Assembly (NCBI GenBank): GCA_905182105.1 | Contig: CAJJAR010000004.1 | Coordinates: forward strand, 28,996-92,995 | Reading direction: 5' to 3' | DNA length: 64,000 nucleotides | Source of the DNA: an uncultured Paracoccaceae bacterium | GTDB taxonomy: Bacteria; Pseudomonadota; Alphaproteobacteria; Rhodobacterales; Rhodobacteraceae | In this document: in pieces, positions 7,896 through 16,746 of the stretch | Position numbering within the stretch: position 1 is the stretch's first letter | Layout of the letters: each line of letters starts with the position of its first letter | Position numbers and translations under genes: made by a program | Notes under the pieces: generated by a model | Databases searched by the model: none | Seen by the model: only the letters and a program-made list of their open reading frames with translations | What the model was told of the DNA's origin: nothing

Positions 7896-8891
7896 GTGGC
7901 GGTAACACTAAAAGAAGTGGCTGAACGGGCGGGCGTCTCACGTTCTGCTGTGTCGCGAACCTATACTGATGGTGCCTCGGTCTCTCCAAAGACTCGCAAA
8001 AAGGTTGAGAAGGCGGCGAAAGAGTTGGGGTATAGCCCTAACGCTTTGGCGTCGTCACTGACCACTGGACGGACCAAATTGATTGGGTTGATCTCGAACA
8101 ACTTTCACAACCCGCTGTTCTTGGAAGTGTTCGATCTCTTCACTCGCCGTTTGCAGGAGAAAGGGCTGCGGCCTTTGTTGGTCAATTTGACTGATGAAAC
8201 CGATCCCAAAAACTCGCTGCGGATGCTAAAACAATATTCAGTGGATGGTGTGATTGTGGCTTCGTCAACGCTGTTGCCCGAGTTCGCGAAGGCGTTTCAT
8301 GACGCAAAGATTCCCGTTGTTCACTCGTTTGGGCGATTTGCCAGTGCGCCAGACGTTCATGTTGTGGGTGTCGATAACGTTGAATGCGGACGCATGGCAG
8401 CGCGAACATTGTTGGCTCGCGGCTACAAACACATTGGTTTCCTCGGTGGCCCAAAGGGTGCTACTTCGACTATTGATCGGCGCGCAGGTTTCATGGAGGT
8501 GATTGGCCAAGCCAAGGGCATCAAAGTCAAAGTGTCGAATGCGGCTGCTTATTCGTTTGAGGCAGGGCGGGTTGCCATGCTTAAGGAACTGAAAGCTAGT
8601 CCTGCAGAAGCATATTTCTGTGGAGATGATGTTATGTCTATCGGGGCTCTCAGTGCGATCGATTCGGCTGGTTTAGCTGCACCTGATGATATTGGAATTA
8701 TTGGGTTAAATGACATGGAAATGGCGAAATGGGAGAACATCAATCTCACGACAATTCGTCAACCTATCAAACAGATTGTCGACAGCTCTGTCGAGTTGGT
8801 GATGGCGGCCCTAGAGGACAGCAACAGGCATCCCGAAGCGCGGCTATTTTCTTGCCAAGTTATCGAGCGGGGAACGCTTCGGCCCCTTTGA
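7896..8891 (+). CDS. LacI family transcriptional regulator of inositol genes
   Basis: 331 aa with a GTG start preceded by GGGAG. Residues 3-50 form the LacI helix-turn-helix and hinge (LKEVAERAGVSRSAVSRTY, ELGYSPNALASSLTTGRT). The rest is a periplasmic-binding-like effector domain ending with LTTIRQP and the dimerisation region. It is divergent from the inositol ABC operon, with a palindromic operator in the shared promoter and an identical one before iolD. It is probably a repressor released by inositol or an early catabolite; the effector is not evident. Confidence 0.9.
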   Translation: MAVTLKEVAERAGVSRSAVSRTYTDGASVSPKTRKKVEKAAKELGYSPNALASSLTTGRTKLIGLISNNFHNPLFLEVFDLFTRRLQEKGLRPLLVNLTDETDPKNSLRMLKQYSVDGVIVASSTLLPEFAKAFHDAKIPVVHSFGRFASAPDVHVVGVDNVECGRMAARTLLARGYKHIGFLGGPKGATSTIDRRAGFMEVIGQAKGIKVKVSNAAAYSFEAGRVAMLKELKASPAEAYFCGDDVMSIGALSAIDSAGLAAPDDIGIIGLNDMEMAKWENINLTTIRQPIKQIVDSSVELVMAALEDSNRHPEARLFSCQVIERGTLRPL

Positions 8892-8903
8892 TAGGGCCGA
8901 AGC
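8876..8903. terminator. Hairpin between convergent genes
   Basis: Perfect 10-bp stem GCTTCGGCCC / GGGCCGAAGC with an 8-nt loop. It spans the stop codon of the lacI-type gene and the gap to the convergent dehydrogenase gene. Strong GC stem, but no T tract on either side. Confidence 0.5.
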
Positions 8904-8910
8904 AAGTAAA

Positions 8911-10044
8911 TCATTTTTGGAACATTGGCGGACGTGCATCCACCCAAACGCCTTGTTGTTTGGCTGAATCTACAGACGCATAGACAGCAGCCATTGAACG
9001 CAAACCATCAACAGCAGTTGGATAGTTGGCCGAGCCTCCGCGCAAACGTGCTGCCAAATCCACATAGATATTCGCCACCGCCAAAGGGAAACCCTCTGGA
9101 TGCGCAATGCCGACGCGTGACATGCGGTTTGCATCATCTGAAAGGCCATCCTCGCCCTTTTCAATGATTTCGATGCGTCCACCTTGTTTGTGAAAATACA
9201 CTTGGTTTGGTTGCTCTGATGCCCAGCGAAGACCGCCTTTTTCCCCGAAGACTTGGATGTCGAGACCGTGTTGGCGGCCCAGTGCAATTGTCGAGGTCCA
9301 TAGGCGACCAACAATTCCACCATCTGTACGGAAGTTGACCATCGCATCATCTTCCAAAACACGTCCCTCAACGGTGGAAGCGAAGTCAGCAGACAATGTG
9401 TGGACTTCGTCGCCTGTGATGAAACTGGCCAAGTGCAGGGCGTGGATTCCACAGTCTGCCATTTGCCCTGATACACCCGCTTGGGCTGGATCGTAGCGCC
9501 AGCGTACGCGCGGGTTCGTTGCATCATCACCAGCTGCGTGGTGGCCATGGCTAAAGTTGGTCACAACCGTGCGAATTGCACCCAGTTCACCACCTTCGAC
9601 CATTGCCCGCATTTGGCGCACCATAGGGTAGGCGCTGTAACAGTAGTTTACCGCACAAACTTGGCCTGTGGCTTCGGTTATTTTTACGATCTCTTCGCCT
9701 TCTTCAACAGTCATCGTCATCGGCTTTTCGCACAAGACGTTAAAGCCAGCTTCAAGGAAGGATTTGGTGATCTCAAAGTGCGTGTTGTTCGGTGTTGCTA
9801 CGGTCACGAGATCAAGTTTATCCTCGCGGCCTTTTTCACTGGCCAACATTTCTTTCCAATCCCCGTATGCGCGGTCTTGGGCAACGCCAAGGGATTGCGC
9901 ATAGGATTTGCCTTTTGCCGGATCAACGTCCAAGGCACCTGCAATAAAAGAAAAGTGCCCGTCAGCTTGAGCGCCTAGGCGGTGGGCTGGTCCAATTTGG
10001 CTACCTTCGCCACCGCCAATCATGCCCCATTTTAGTTTTGTCAT
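8911..10044 (-). CDS. Gfo/Idh/MocA family dehydrogenase (inositol-type)
   Basis: 377 aa. An N-terminal Rossmann fold (GMIGGGEGSQIGPAH), the family EKP motif (VLCEKPMTMT) and a C-terminal MocA-like domain with DCGIHALHLASFITG place it among NAD(P)-dependent sugar or inositol dehydrogenases. It is third in the minus-strand operon after another dehydrogenase and iolE, so it probably oxidises or interconverts an inositol isomer (for example scyllo-inositol). The exact substrate cannot be read from sequence. It converges on the LacI gene with a hairpin between them. Confidence 0.85.
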   Translation of the reverse strand: MTKLKWGMIGGGEGSQIGPAHRLGAQADGHFSFIAGALDVDPAKGKSYAQSLGVAQDRAYGDWKEMLASEKGREDKLDLVTVATPNNTHFEITKSFLEAGFNVLCEKPMTMTVEEGEEIVKITEATGQVCAVNYCYSAYPMVRQMRAMVEGGELGAIRTVVTNFSHGHHAAGDDATNPRVRWRYDPAQAGVSGQMADCGIHALHLASFITGDEVHTLSADFASTVEGRVLEDDAMVNFRTDGGIVGRLWTSTIALGRQHGLDIQVFGEKGGLRWASEQPNQVYFHKQGGRIEIIEKGEDGLSDDANRMSRVGIAHPEGFPLAVANIYVDLAARLRGGSANYPTAVDGLRSMAAVYASVDSAKQQGVWVDARPPMFQK

Positions 10045-10056
10045 ACTCAGGTTTCC

Positions 10057-10953
10057 TTAGCTGAATCCGATGGATTGGAGGTATGCGCGATTGATCTTGG
10101 CGTCACCAAGCGCATCAGTGTCTGGCAGGGTTGGATCGCAATCTTGCTCGACAGTGCACCAGCCCTCAAAATTGTTTTTGATTAGAATTTCACGCACGCG
10201 CGGGAGGTTTACATCACCGTCGCCAAGGTTACTGAAAATGCCCTGACCACAAGCGTCATAGAAGCCTGTGCCTTTTGCAAGAACGTCAGCTTTCACAACA
10301 GGATTTATGTCCTTGAAGTGCATGTAGCTAATACGTGAAATGTAACTCTCCATGAAGGAAATAGGGTCAAAGCCAGCGTAAGAATGGTGGCCCGTATCAA
10401 AGCAAATCTTCAGGTGGTTTTCGTCTACTTCATCTAGCAGGCGAATCAACTCAGGCTCAAAGTCCATGAACCCCGCAGCATGGGCATGGATGCCTACAGT
10501 TAGGCCGTATTCTTCAGTACCCATTTTTGCGACTTGCGCGATACGGTCTCGGAACACGGTCCATTCAGCATTGCTCATCTGCTCTGCATCATCGGCGCGA
10601 CCAGCAGTTGGGGCGCGGCGCTCAGAAATAGAGTCGATCAATACTAGGTGCTTTGCGCCATGCGCCGCCAGTGCTTTACATGTGCGTATAGATGCATCCA
10701 TGACCTCGTCCCATTTCGCAGGGTCATGAAATGGACGGAAAACAACGCCACCAATCAATTCTTGATCATGTTCGTTCAATGCGTCCGCGAGGATCGCAGG
10801 GTCTTCGGGCATGAACCCAACTGGCCCCAGCTCGATACCTTTATAGCCGGCTTCTGCGTTTTCACGCAGTACGTCGCGCCATTGTGGGTTGCGTGGATCA
10901 TCCGCAAATTCGACCCCCCATGAACAGGGGGCATTACCAATTTTAATTGTCAC
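10057..10953 (-). CDS. iolE: Inosose (2-keto-myo-inositol) dehydratase IolE
   Basis: 298 aa from the GTG at 10953, which has GGAG 9 bases upstream and gives the conserved IolE start VTIKIGNAPCSWGVEF. The protein is a xylose-isomerase-like TIM barrel with metal-binding residues in HLKICFDTGHHSYAG, YMHFKDINP and GWCTVEQDCD. IolE removes water from 2-keto-myo-inositol to give the trihydroxycyclohexanedione used by IolD. It lies 14 bp after the upstream dehydrogenase gene and 12 bp before the next one, in one operon divergent from iolDC. Confidence 0.9.
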   Translation of the reverse strand: MTIKIGNAPCSWGVEFADDPRNPQWRDVLRENAEAGYKGIELGPVGFMPEDPAILADALNEHDQELIGGVVFRPFHDPAKWDEVMDASIRTCKALAAHGAKHLVLIDSISERRAPTAGRADDAEQMSNAEWTVFRDRIAQVAKMGTEEYGLTVGIHAHAAGFMDFEPELIRLLDEVDENHLKICFDTGHHSYAGFDPISFMESYISRISYMHFKDINPVVKADVLAKGTGFYDACGQGIFSNLGDGDVNLPRVREILIKNNFEGWCTVEQDCDPTLPDTDALGDAKINRAYLQSIGFS

Positions 10954-10967
10954 GAGCGTGGTCTCCT

Positions 10968-12071
10968 TTAATCGCTCTGAACCGAGGTCCAAGCCCCCGA
11001 TGTTTGGGATGAACGCGCAGCAGATATGATGCGCGAAACGTCTAAGCCATCAGCGAAGGCCGGCCAACGTGTTGTCTTGTCGGCAATCGCCTCAAGAAAG
11101 TCGCGGGCCTCGATGATGATCTGATCTTGATACCCAGTGCCGTGGCCGGGCCCTTGACAAAATGGTTCGTAATCTGGGTGGGCTGGACCGGTTAGGATTT
11201 TGCGAAATCCGCGCTCGGCTTCTGGGCCTTCGGCTTTGTATAGCCATAGTGCGTTTTGATCTTCTTGGTCGAAGCGGATGGCACCTTTGGTACCTGTAAT
11301 TTCATAGGCGTAGCCCATTTTGCGGCCCGTTGCGATGCGGCTGAAATACATGTGACCCATTGCACCATTTGCGAAACGGCACATCATTTGAGCGTGATCG
11401 TCATTGGTGACAGGTGCACCACCACGATCGCTGTGAACGGTTTCGATTTGGCCCATTACGTTGTCGATTGGTCCCAGTAATGCGAGTGCCGCATTGATCA
11501 TGTGCGGCGCAAGATCACCCATAGTCCCATTGGCTTCACCACTGGTGCGCCAGTTTGCTGGAATTGCAGGGTCTGCCAAAAAATCTTCGGTATGTTCGCC
11601 GCGAAACCACGTAATTTGCCCCAGCACGCCATCTGCAATCAATTGCCGCGCGTATTGCGAAGCAGGGGTACGGATGTAGTTGAACCCGATCATATTCACG
11701 AGACCGCTGTCTTGTGCTGCCTGAACCATTGCTTGGGCGTCTTCGACTGAGGCCCCCAATGGTTTTTCGCAAAAAACAGGTTTTCCAAGCGAAAAGGCAA
11801 GTTCAGCGGCAGCGCGGTGTGTTGATTGAGGAGAGGCGATTACGATGGCTTCAACCTTTGGATCGCGTACCAATTCCTCCCAATCGTGGGCTGCACGAGC
11901 GAATCCAAAAGAATCACGATATTTTTCCGCAGAGGCCAATGAGGACGCTGCAACCATTTCCAGACGTGGCCGTAGACGTGTATTAAATACAGCGCCAACA
12001 GCAGCATAGGCTACAGCGTGGGCTTTACCCATGTAACCACCGCCAATGATACCAATTCCCAATTCTTGCAT
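10968..12071 (-). CDS. Gfo/Idh/MocA family dehydrogenase (inositol-type)
   Basis: 367 aa. The Rossmann motif is IGIIGGGYMGKAHAVAY, the EKP motif VFCEKPLGAS, and the C-terminal domain holds NGTMGDLAPHMINAALALLG with the family catalytic-region His. It is first gene of the minus-strand operon with iolE, under the promoter carrying the second iol operator. A myo- or scyllo-inositol dehydrogenase role is likely. It is one of three such dehydrogenases in the iol region; the 16747-17733 protein is the closest to canonical IolG. Confidence 0.85.
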   Translation of the reverse strand: MQELGIGIIGGGYMGKAHAVAYAAVGAVFNTRLRPRLEMVAASSLASAEKYRDSFGFARAAHDWEELVRDPKVEAIVIASPQSTHRAAAELAFSLGKPVFCEKPLGASVEDAQAMVQAAQDSGLVNMIGFNYIRTPASQYARQLIADGVLGQITWFRGEHTEDFLADPAIPANWRTSGEANGTMGDLAPHMINAALALLGPIDNVMGQIETVHSDRGGAPVTNDDHAQMMCRFANGAMGHMYFSRIATGRKMGYAYEITGTKGAIRFDQEDQNALWLYKAEGPEAERGFRKILTGPAHPDYEPFCQGPGHGTGYQDQIIIEARDFLEAIADKTTRWPAFADGLDVSRIISAARSSQTSGAWTSVQSD

Positions 12072-12090
12072 TCCGCCTCCTTAAAAACCG

Positions 12091-12108
12091 ATTGCAACCG
12101 GTTGCAAT
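12091..12108. promoter_or_regulatory. Operator for the iol LacI-type regulator (copy 2)
   Basis: Perfect 18-bp palindrome ATTGCAACCGGTTGCAAT in the 123-bp gap between the divergent dehydrogenase-iolE operon and iolD. Its inner 16 bp are identical to the site at 7819-7834. It lies close to the start of the minus-strand operon (20 bp upstream of its ATG). Confidence 0.82.
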
Positions 12109-12194
12109 CTGGGTATCTTTAAATCAATAAGAGCGTCAAGCGCGATCCAGCGTCTGGGTCAATAAATTGAACTATTCTGAGAAGGACAGACCTG

Positions 12195-14060
12195 ATGGGT
12201 GAGAACACCGTTCGTCTGACGACAGCACAAGCAATAATCCGGTATTTGAATGCGCAGTTCATTGAAACTGATGGAACGCGTCAACGTCTTTGTGGTGGTG
12301 GCTTTGGTATCTTTGGGCATGGCAATGTGACCTGCCTTGGTGAGGCCTTGTATGATCACAAGGAAACATTGCCATTATATCGTGGTCAAAACGAACAAGG
12401 CATGGGTTTTGCTGCAGCGGCCTATGCGAAATACCACCTGCGCCGTCGCTTTATGTTCTGCACTGCCTCTGCAGGGCCGGGCACTGCGAATCTTTTGACT
12501 GCTGCGGCGCTTGCGCATGCGAACCGTTTGCCAATGTTGATGTTGTGCGGCGATACGTTTTTGACCCGCTTGCCCGATCCGGTTCTTCAGCAGCTTGAGC
12601 ACTTCAACAATCCAGCGTTGGGAGTGAACGACTCATTTCAGGCGGTAACGCGATACTGGGATCGCATTACGCATCCAGCGCAAGTCATCCAGACTTTGCC
12701 CGCGGCATTGGCAACAATGCTTGATCCGGCAGATTGTGGCCCCGCCTTCTTGGCCTTGCCTCAAGATGTTCAGGGTTGGGCGTATGATTATCCGGTTTCG
12801 TTTTTTGAGGAAAAAACCCACCGTATTCGCCGCCAAACTCCCGACGCTGACGAGTTGGTGGATGCCGCTGCGCTGCTCAAATCGGCTGAACGCCCAGTCA
12901 TTATTGCCGGTGGCGGCGTGCAGTATTCTGGCGCGGTTGCTGAATTGACCCAGTTCGCGGAAGCCCACCAGATTCCTGTTATTGAAACCATTGCCGGTCG
13001 TGCAAACCTTTTGAACGACCACGCGCTTAACATCGGCCCTGTTGGAGTCACAGGGTCTGTCAGCGCCAACTCTGTCGCAGAACGCGCAGATGTTATTTTG
13101 TCTGTAGGGTCAAGGTTGCAAGACTTCACAACGGGTTCTTGGACTGCCTTTGCGCAGGATGCGAAGCTGATCTCGTTGAATGCGGCGCGCCACGATGCGG
13201 GTAAGCACCAATCGTTGCCGATTGTTGGCGATGCAAAGCTAGGGCTGCAGCAATTGGCTGACGCGATGAGTGGCTACAAAGCCCCCTCAAGCTGGACAGA
13301 ATATGCCATTGGAGTTCGCAAAGAATGGGATGCCTATGTTGCAGGCAACGTAAGTGTCGACAACGGACCAAACTCATACGCGAAAGCAATTGGTATTGTG
13401 AATGCCCTTGCTGGTAAACGCGATCGCGTTGTCGCCGCGGCTGGTGGATTGCCTGCTGAGGTGACTGCCAACTGGCGTACGCTGGACATCGGCACAGTTG
13501 ACGTTGAATTCGGCTTTTCCTGCATGGGATATGAATTGGCTGGTGGATGGGGCGCACGTATTGCCCAATCAGAATCAGAACCAGACGCAGACACAATCGT
13601 GTTCGCAGGTGACGGTTCATACATGCTGATGAACTCAGATATCTATTCATCGGTTCTGACGCAGAAGAAGATGATTGTTCTGGTGTTGGATAATGGTGGT
13701 TTTGCCGTCATCAATAAACTGCAGAACAACACTGGTAATGAGAGCTTCAATAATCTTCTTGCTGACTCGCCTACAATCTCTGAGGCATTTCCTGTAGATT
13801 TCGTAGCTCACGCGGCTTCAATGGGCGCGCGCTCGACGTATGTCGATACGCCCGACCAATTGGCACAAGCGTTCAAGGCTGCAAAGGCAGCGGATAAGAC
13901 TAGCGTAATTGTTATGAACGTTGACGCCTATGAGGGTTGGACAACTGAGGGTCACACATGGTGGGAAGTAGGCACACCGCATGTGACGGACAATCCCAAG
14001 GTTCGCGAAAAGCACCTTGAGATTGAAGCAAGCCGTTCCAAGCAAAGAAAGGGTGTTTGA
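12195..14060 (+). CDS. iolD: 3D-(3,5/4)-trihydroxycyclohexane-1,2-dione hydrolase IolD
   Basis: 621 aa, ThDP-dependent enzyme of the acetolactate synthase family. It opens the ring of trihydroxycyclohexanedione to give 5-deoxy-glucuronate. Visible features are the catalytic Glu region near the N-terminus (YRGQNEQGMGFAAAAYAK), the central domain (RPVIIAGGGVQYSG) and the ThDP/Mg motif FAGDGSYMLMNSDIYSS followed by DNGGFAVI. An AAGGA site precedes the ATG. It starts a plus-strand operon of at least five genes; its TGA overlaps the iolC start by 1 base. Confidence 0.95.
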   Translation: MGENTVRLTTAQAIIRYLNAQFIETDGTRQRLCGGGFGIFGHGNVTCLGEALYDHKETLPLYRGQNEQGMGFAAAAYAKYHLRRRFMFCTASAGPGTANLLTAAALAHANRLPMLMLCGDTFLTRLPDPVLQQLEHFNNPALGVNDSFQAVTRYWDRITHPAQVIQTLPAALATMLDPADCGPAFLALPQDVQGWAYDYPVSFFEEKTHRIRRQTPDADELVDAAALLKSAERPVIIAGGGVQYSGAVAELTQFAEAHQIPVIETIAGRANLLNDHALNIGPVGVTGSVSANSVAERADVILSVGSRLQDFTTGSWTAFAQDAKLISLNAARHDAGKHQSLPIVGDAKLGLQQLADAMSGYKAPSSWTEYAIGVRKEWDAYVAGNVSVDNGPNSYAKAIGIVNALAGKRDRVVAAAGGLPAEVTANWRTLDIGTVDVEFGFSCMGYELAGGWGARIAQSESEPDADTIVFAGDGSYMLMNSDIYSSVLTQKKMIVLVLDNGGFAVINKLQNNTGNESFNNLLADSPTISEAFPVDFVAHAASMGARSTYVDTPDQLAQAFKAAKAADKTSVIVMNVDAYEGWTTEGHTWWEVGTPHVTDNPKVREKHLEIEASRSKQRKGV

Positions 14061-15043
14061 TGCAAATTTTAGAGGGCATCAAACAAAAGAACTTTCTTGT
14101 GATTGGTCGTGTCGGAATGGACATGTGCCCCGAACCTGCAGGCGCTGCGATTGAAGATGCCACCACGATGATGGTTGCGATGGGTGGATCGTCTGCCAAT
14201 ATCGCTGCGGGGCTGGTAAAGTTTGGGATGAAAGCCACCTTACTCACGCGCGTGTCTGACGATGCAGTGGGGCATTATTGCGTGAACCAATTGGGCCATT
14301 ATGGAGTTGATGCGGCGCATGTAAAACCAGTCGCTGGTGAGTTTCGAAATTCTTTGGCATTGTATGAAACTCGCGTCGAAGACCACAATTCGGTGATTTA
14401 CCGTAATAGTGCGGCAGATTTCCAGATGAGTCTCGAAGATGTCGAAGCTGTTGATTACAGCCAGTACGGCGCGCTGATCACAGCAGGCACGGTCTTTGCT
14501 GCTGAGCCATCGCGCACCGCTGCATTTCGCGCGTTTAAATTGGCCAAAGCGGCGGGCATACCCGTAATTTTTGATGTGGATTATCGTCCATACAGCTGGC
14601 CGTCACCGCAAGTTGCCGAAGAGGTTCTATCCAAAGCAGGCTATATGTCAGACATTATCGTCGCCAATGATGAAGAATTTGGATTTATGGCCGGTGGTAT
14701 CGAAAAGGGATTGGCCAAGGCCGAAAGCTTAGCCAAATCCACAGCGAGCATCGTTGTTTACAAGATGGGCCACCTAGGTGCGATCACTTTTGCCAATGGC
14801 ACCCAAACTCAAAGTGGTATTTTTAAAGTTGAAGCACTGAAACCCACAGGTGCAGGTGACAGCTTTATGGCGGGTTTTATAGCAAGCCTTGCTGACGGGC
14901 GCGACATGGATGAGGCCGTTCTACGCGGCTCTGCATGTGCGGCCATTGTTGTGGCCAAGCCGGGCTGTGCGCCTGCTATGCCAGATAACGTAGCACTCGA
15001 GGCCTTCTTGGCCATTCACCCAGGGGCCAGCACACCCGTTTGA
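14060..15043 (+). CDS. iolC: 5-dehydro-2-deoxygluconokinase IolC
   Basis: 327 aa from the ATG at 14060, overlapping the iolD stop by one base; a TTG one codon earlier is possible. It is a PfkB/ribokinase-fold kinase with the N-terminal GG motif (MGGSSANIAAGLVKFG) and the catalytic motif PTGAGDSFMAGF near residue 275. IolC phosphorylates 2-deoxy-5-keto-gluconate to the substrate of the IolJ aldolase. Adjacent iolD and IolJ-type genes make the assignment firm. Confidence 0.93.
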   Translation: MQILEGIKQKNFLVIGRVGMDMCPEPAGAAIEDATTMMVAMGGSSANIAAGLVKFGMKATLLTRVSDDAVGHYCVNQLGHYGVDAAHVKPVAGEFRNSLALYETRVEDHNSVIYRNSAADFQMSLEDVEAVDYSQYGALITAGTVFAAEPSRTAAFRAFKLAKAAGIPVIFDVDYRPYSWPSPQVAEEVLSKAGYMSDIIVANDEEFGFMAGGIEKGLAKAESLAKSTASIVVYKMGHLGAITFANGTQTQSGIFKVEALKPTGAGDSFMAGFIASLADGRDMDEAVLRGSACAAIVVAKPGCAPAMPDNVALEAFLAIHPGASTPV

Positions 15044-15060
15044 TCTGAAAAGGATTCCCG

Positions 15061-15903
15061 ATGCATATCGCCCCATTTGACAACCAAAATAAACCGATCG
15101 TTGATGTTGATGACGCCCTTGTTCCGTTGAATTTCTTCAACATTGTTAAGCTCAAAAAGGGCGAAAGCTACGGTTATTCCGTTCCAGGTTTTGAAACCTG
15201 TATCGCGCCCGCAACAGGTCTCATCGACGTTACCGTTGGTGGATTCGAAGCCAAGCAATTGGGCGGACGCGGCGTTGATGTTTGGGACGGTGAGCCTGAG
15301 GGCGTCTATGTCCCAACGGGTATGAAAGCACTTTTTACATGCCTGTCTGACGAAGCGGAGGTGTTCATAGCGGGCGCGAAATTCGATGAGGTTCTTGAAC
15401 CTTTCGCTGTGCGCCATGACGAAATTGATTTGATCCAATACGGATCGGACGACACAAAAACGCACCGTAAAATCAAACATATTTTAGGTCAAAAACAACA
15501 TGGCCGCGTTGGTCGTCTTTTGGTGTCGGAACTATTCACTGTTGGGGCAGGGGGCTGGTCAGGTTTCCCAAGCCACAAGCATGACACCAATCAACTGCCT
15601 CTCGAAACGCGCCATGATGAAACCTACAATTTCCGCTTCAAGCCCGACTACGGGTCTGGTCTGCAGATGTTGCAGCGCGAGGATAATGAACCTGGCGATG
15701 CTTACCACATCATGAATGGGTCTACAGTCTGTATTGATAAGGGGTATCATCCTTGCTGCGTTCTGCCAGGATATGAAATGTATTATTTCACAATTCTCGG
15801 CGGGTTAACGCAGCGGTCATTGGTTCAGAACTTCCAAGAAACGCATAAAGAACAATTACATACGATCCCTGGAATCCTCGATATGATAGCTAAATTCAAA
15901 TGA
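15061..15903 (+). CDS. Second IolB-like 5-deoxy-glucuronate isomerase family protein
   Basis: 280 aa, KduI/IolB double-cupin family. Metal-ligand positions are kept (GFPSHKHDT, RHDETYNFRF, KGYHPCCVLPGYEMYYFTIL), but the sequence is clearly diverged from the IolB at 3710-4516: the second motif is RHDE rather than LEET, and the C-terminal tail is longer. It lies in the iolD-iolC-[this]-iolJ-iolG operon and overlaps the aldolase gene by ATGA. It may be a redundant IolB, an isomerase for another inositol-derived uronate, or the main isomerase of this operon. Confidence 0.82.
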   Translation: MHIAPFDNQNKPIVDVDDALVPLNFFNIVKLKKGESYGYSVPGFETCIAPATGLIDVTVGGFEAKQLGGRGVDVWDGEPEGVYVPTGMKALFTCLSDEAEVFIAGAKFDEVLEPFAVRHDEIDLIQYGSDDTKTHRKIKHILGQKQHGRVGRLLVSELFTVGAGGWSGFPSHKHDTNQLPLETRHDETYNFRFKPDYGSGLQMLQREDNEPGDAYHIMNGSTVCIDKGYHPCCVLPGYEMYYFTILGGLTQRSLVQNFQETHKEQLHTIPGILDMIAKFK

Positions 15904-16730
15904 CACTTGTGACACTAAAAGACGTTTTGCAGCCCGCCTTAACAGGTGGTTATGCTGTGGGTGGCCTGGTCACCTTGGGCTGGGAAGACATGCGCGCTTA
16001 CGTGAATGCAGCCGAAGCTGAAGGGCTGCCTGTTATTTTGCAAGCGGGTCCATCCTGTCGTGCAAATACGCCGCTTCCGATCCTTGGAAAAATGTTCCGC
16101 ACATTGGCTGAAACTGTATCCGTTCCAGTCGTAGCCCACCTAGACCATGGCTATACGTTTGAGGAATGCCAAGAGGCGCTCGACAGCGGGTTTACCTCTC
16201 TGATGTATGATGGATCGCGCAAGCCACTTGCACAAAACATTGATGAAACTGCGCGCATTGCGGAAATAGCTCATGCCGCTGGGATTTCCTGTGAAGGTGA
16301 GATCGGGTTCGTGGGTTATAGTGAAGGCGAAAAATCGCTTGGGACCGATCCTGAAGAAGCTGCGATTTTTGCCCGCGACAGTGGTGTCGATGCAATGGCC
16401 ATTTCAGTGGGAAATGTTCACTTACAACAGAACCACGAGGGTGGATTGGACGAGGTGCGTATTCGGGCCATTGAAGCGCTAACAGAAGTGCCATTGGTTA
16501 TCCACGGCGGATCAGGCGTACCGCTTGAGCAACGCCAGCGTTTGGCGCGAACATCCAAGGTCTGCAAATTCAACATCGGTACCGAGCTTCGATTGGGTTT
16601 TGGTAAATCTATCCGTCAGATATTGGCCGACGACGTTGATGTGTTTGACCGCATTCAAATTCTCAAACAAGTCGAACCAGACCTTCAAGCCGCTGCGCAA
16701 ATCGCATTGTGTGGCATCGCGGCTGCCTAA
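15900..16730 (+). CDS. iolJ: Class II aldolase, IolJ type (DKGP aldolase)
   Basis: 276 aa, class II fructose-bisphosphate/tagatose aldolase family. Zn-binding residues are visible in VAHLDHGYTFEE, the GEIGFVGYSEGE loop, NVHLQQNHEG and VIHGGSGVP. In an iol operon this enzyme splits 6-phospho-5-dehydro-2-deoxy-gluconate into DHAP and malonic semialdehyde. Its ATG overlaps the stop of the IolB-like gene (ATGA). The final step enzyme, IolA, is not in the window. Confidence 0.87.
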   Translation: MTLVTLKDVLQPALTGGYAVGGLVTLGWEDMRAYVNAAEAEGLPVILQAGPSCRANTPLPILGKMFRTLAETVSVPVVAHLDHGYTFEECQEALDSGFTSLMYDGSRKPLAQNIDETARIAEIAHAAGISCEGEIGFVGYSEGEKSLGTDPEEAAIFARDSGVDAMAISVGNVHLQQNHEGGLDEVRIRAIEALTEVPLVIHGGSGVPLEQRQRLARTSKVCKFNIGTELRLGFGKSIRQILADDVDVFDRIQILKQVEPDLQAAAQIALCGIAAA

Positions 16731-16746
16731 AATTAAAGGAATTACT

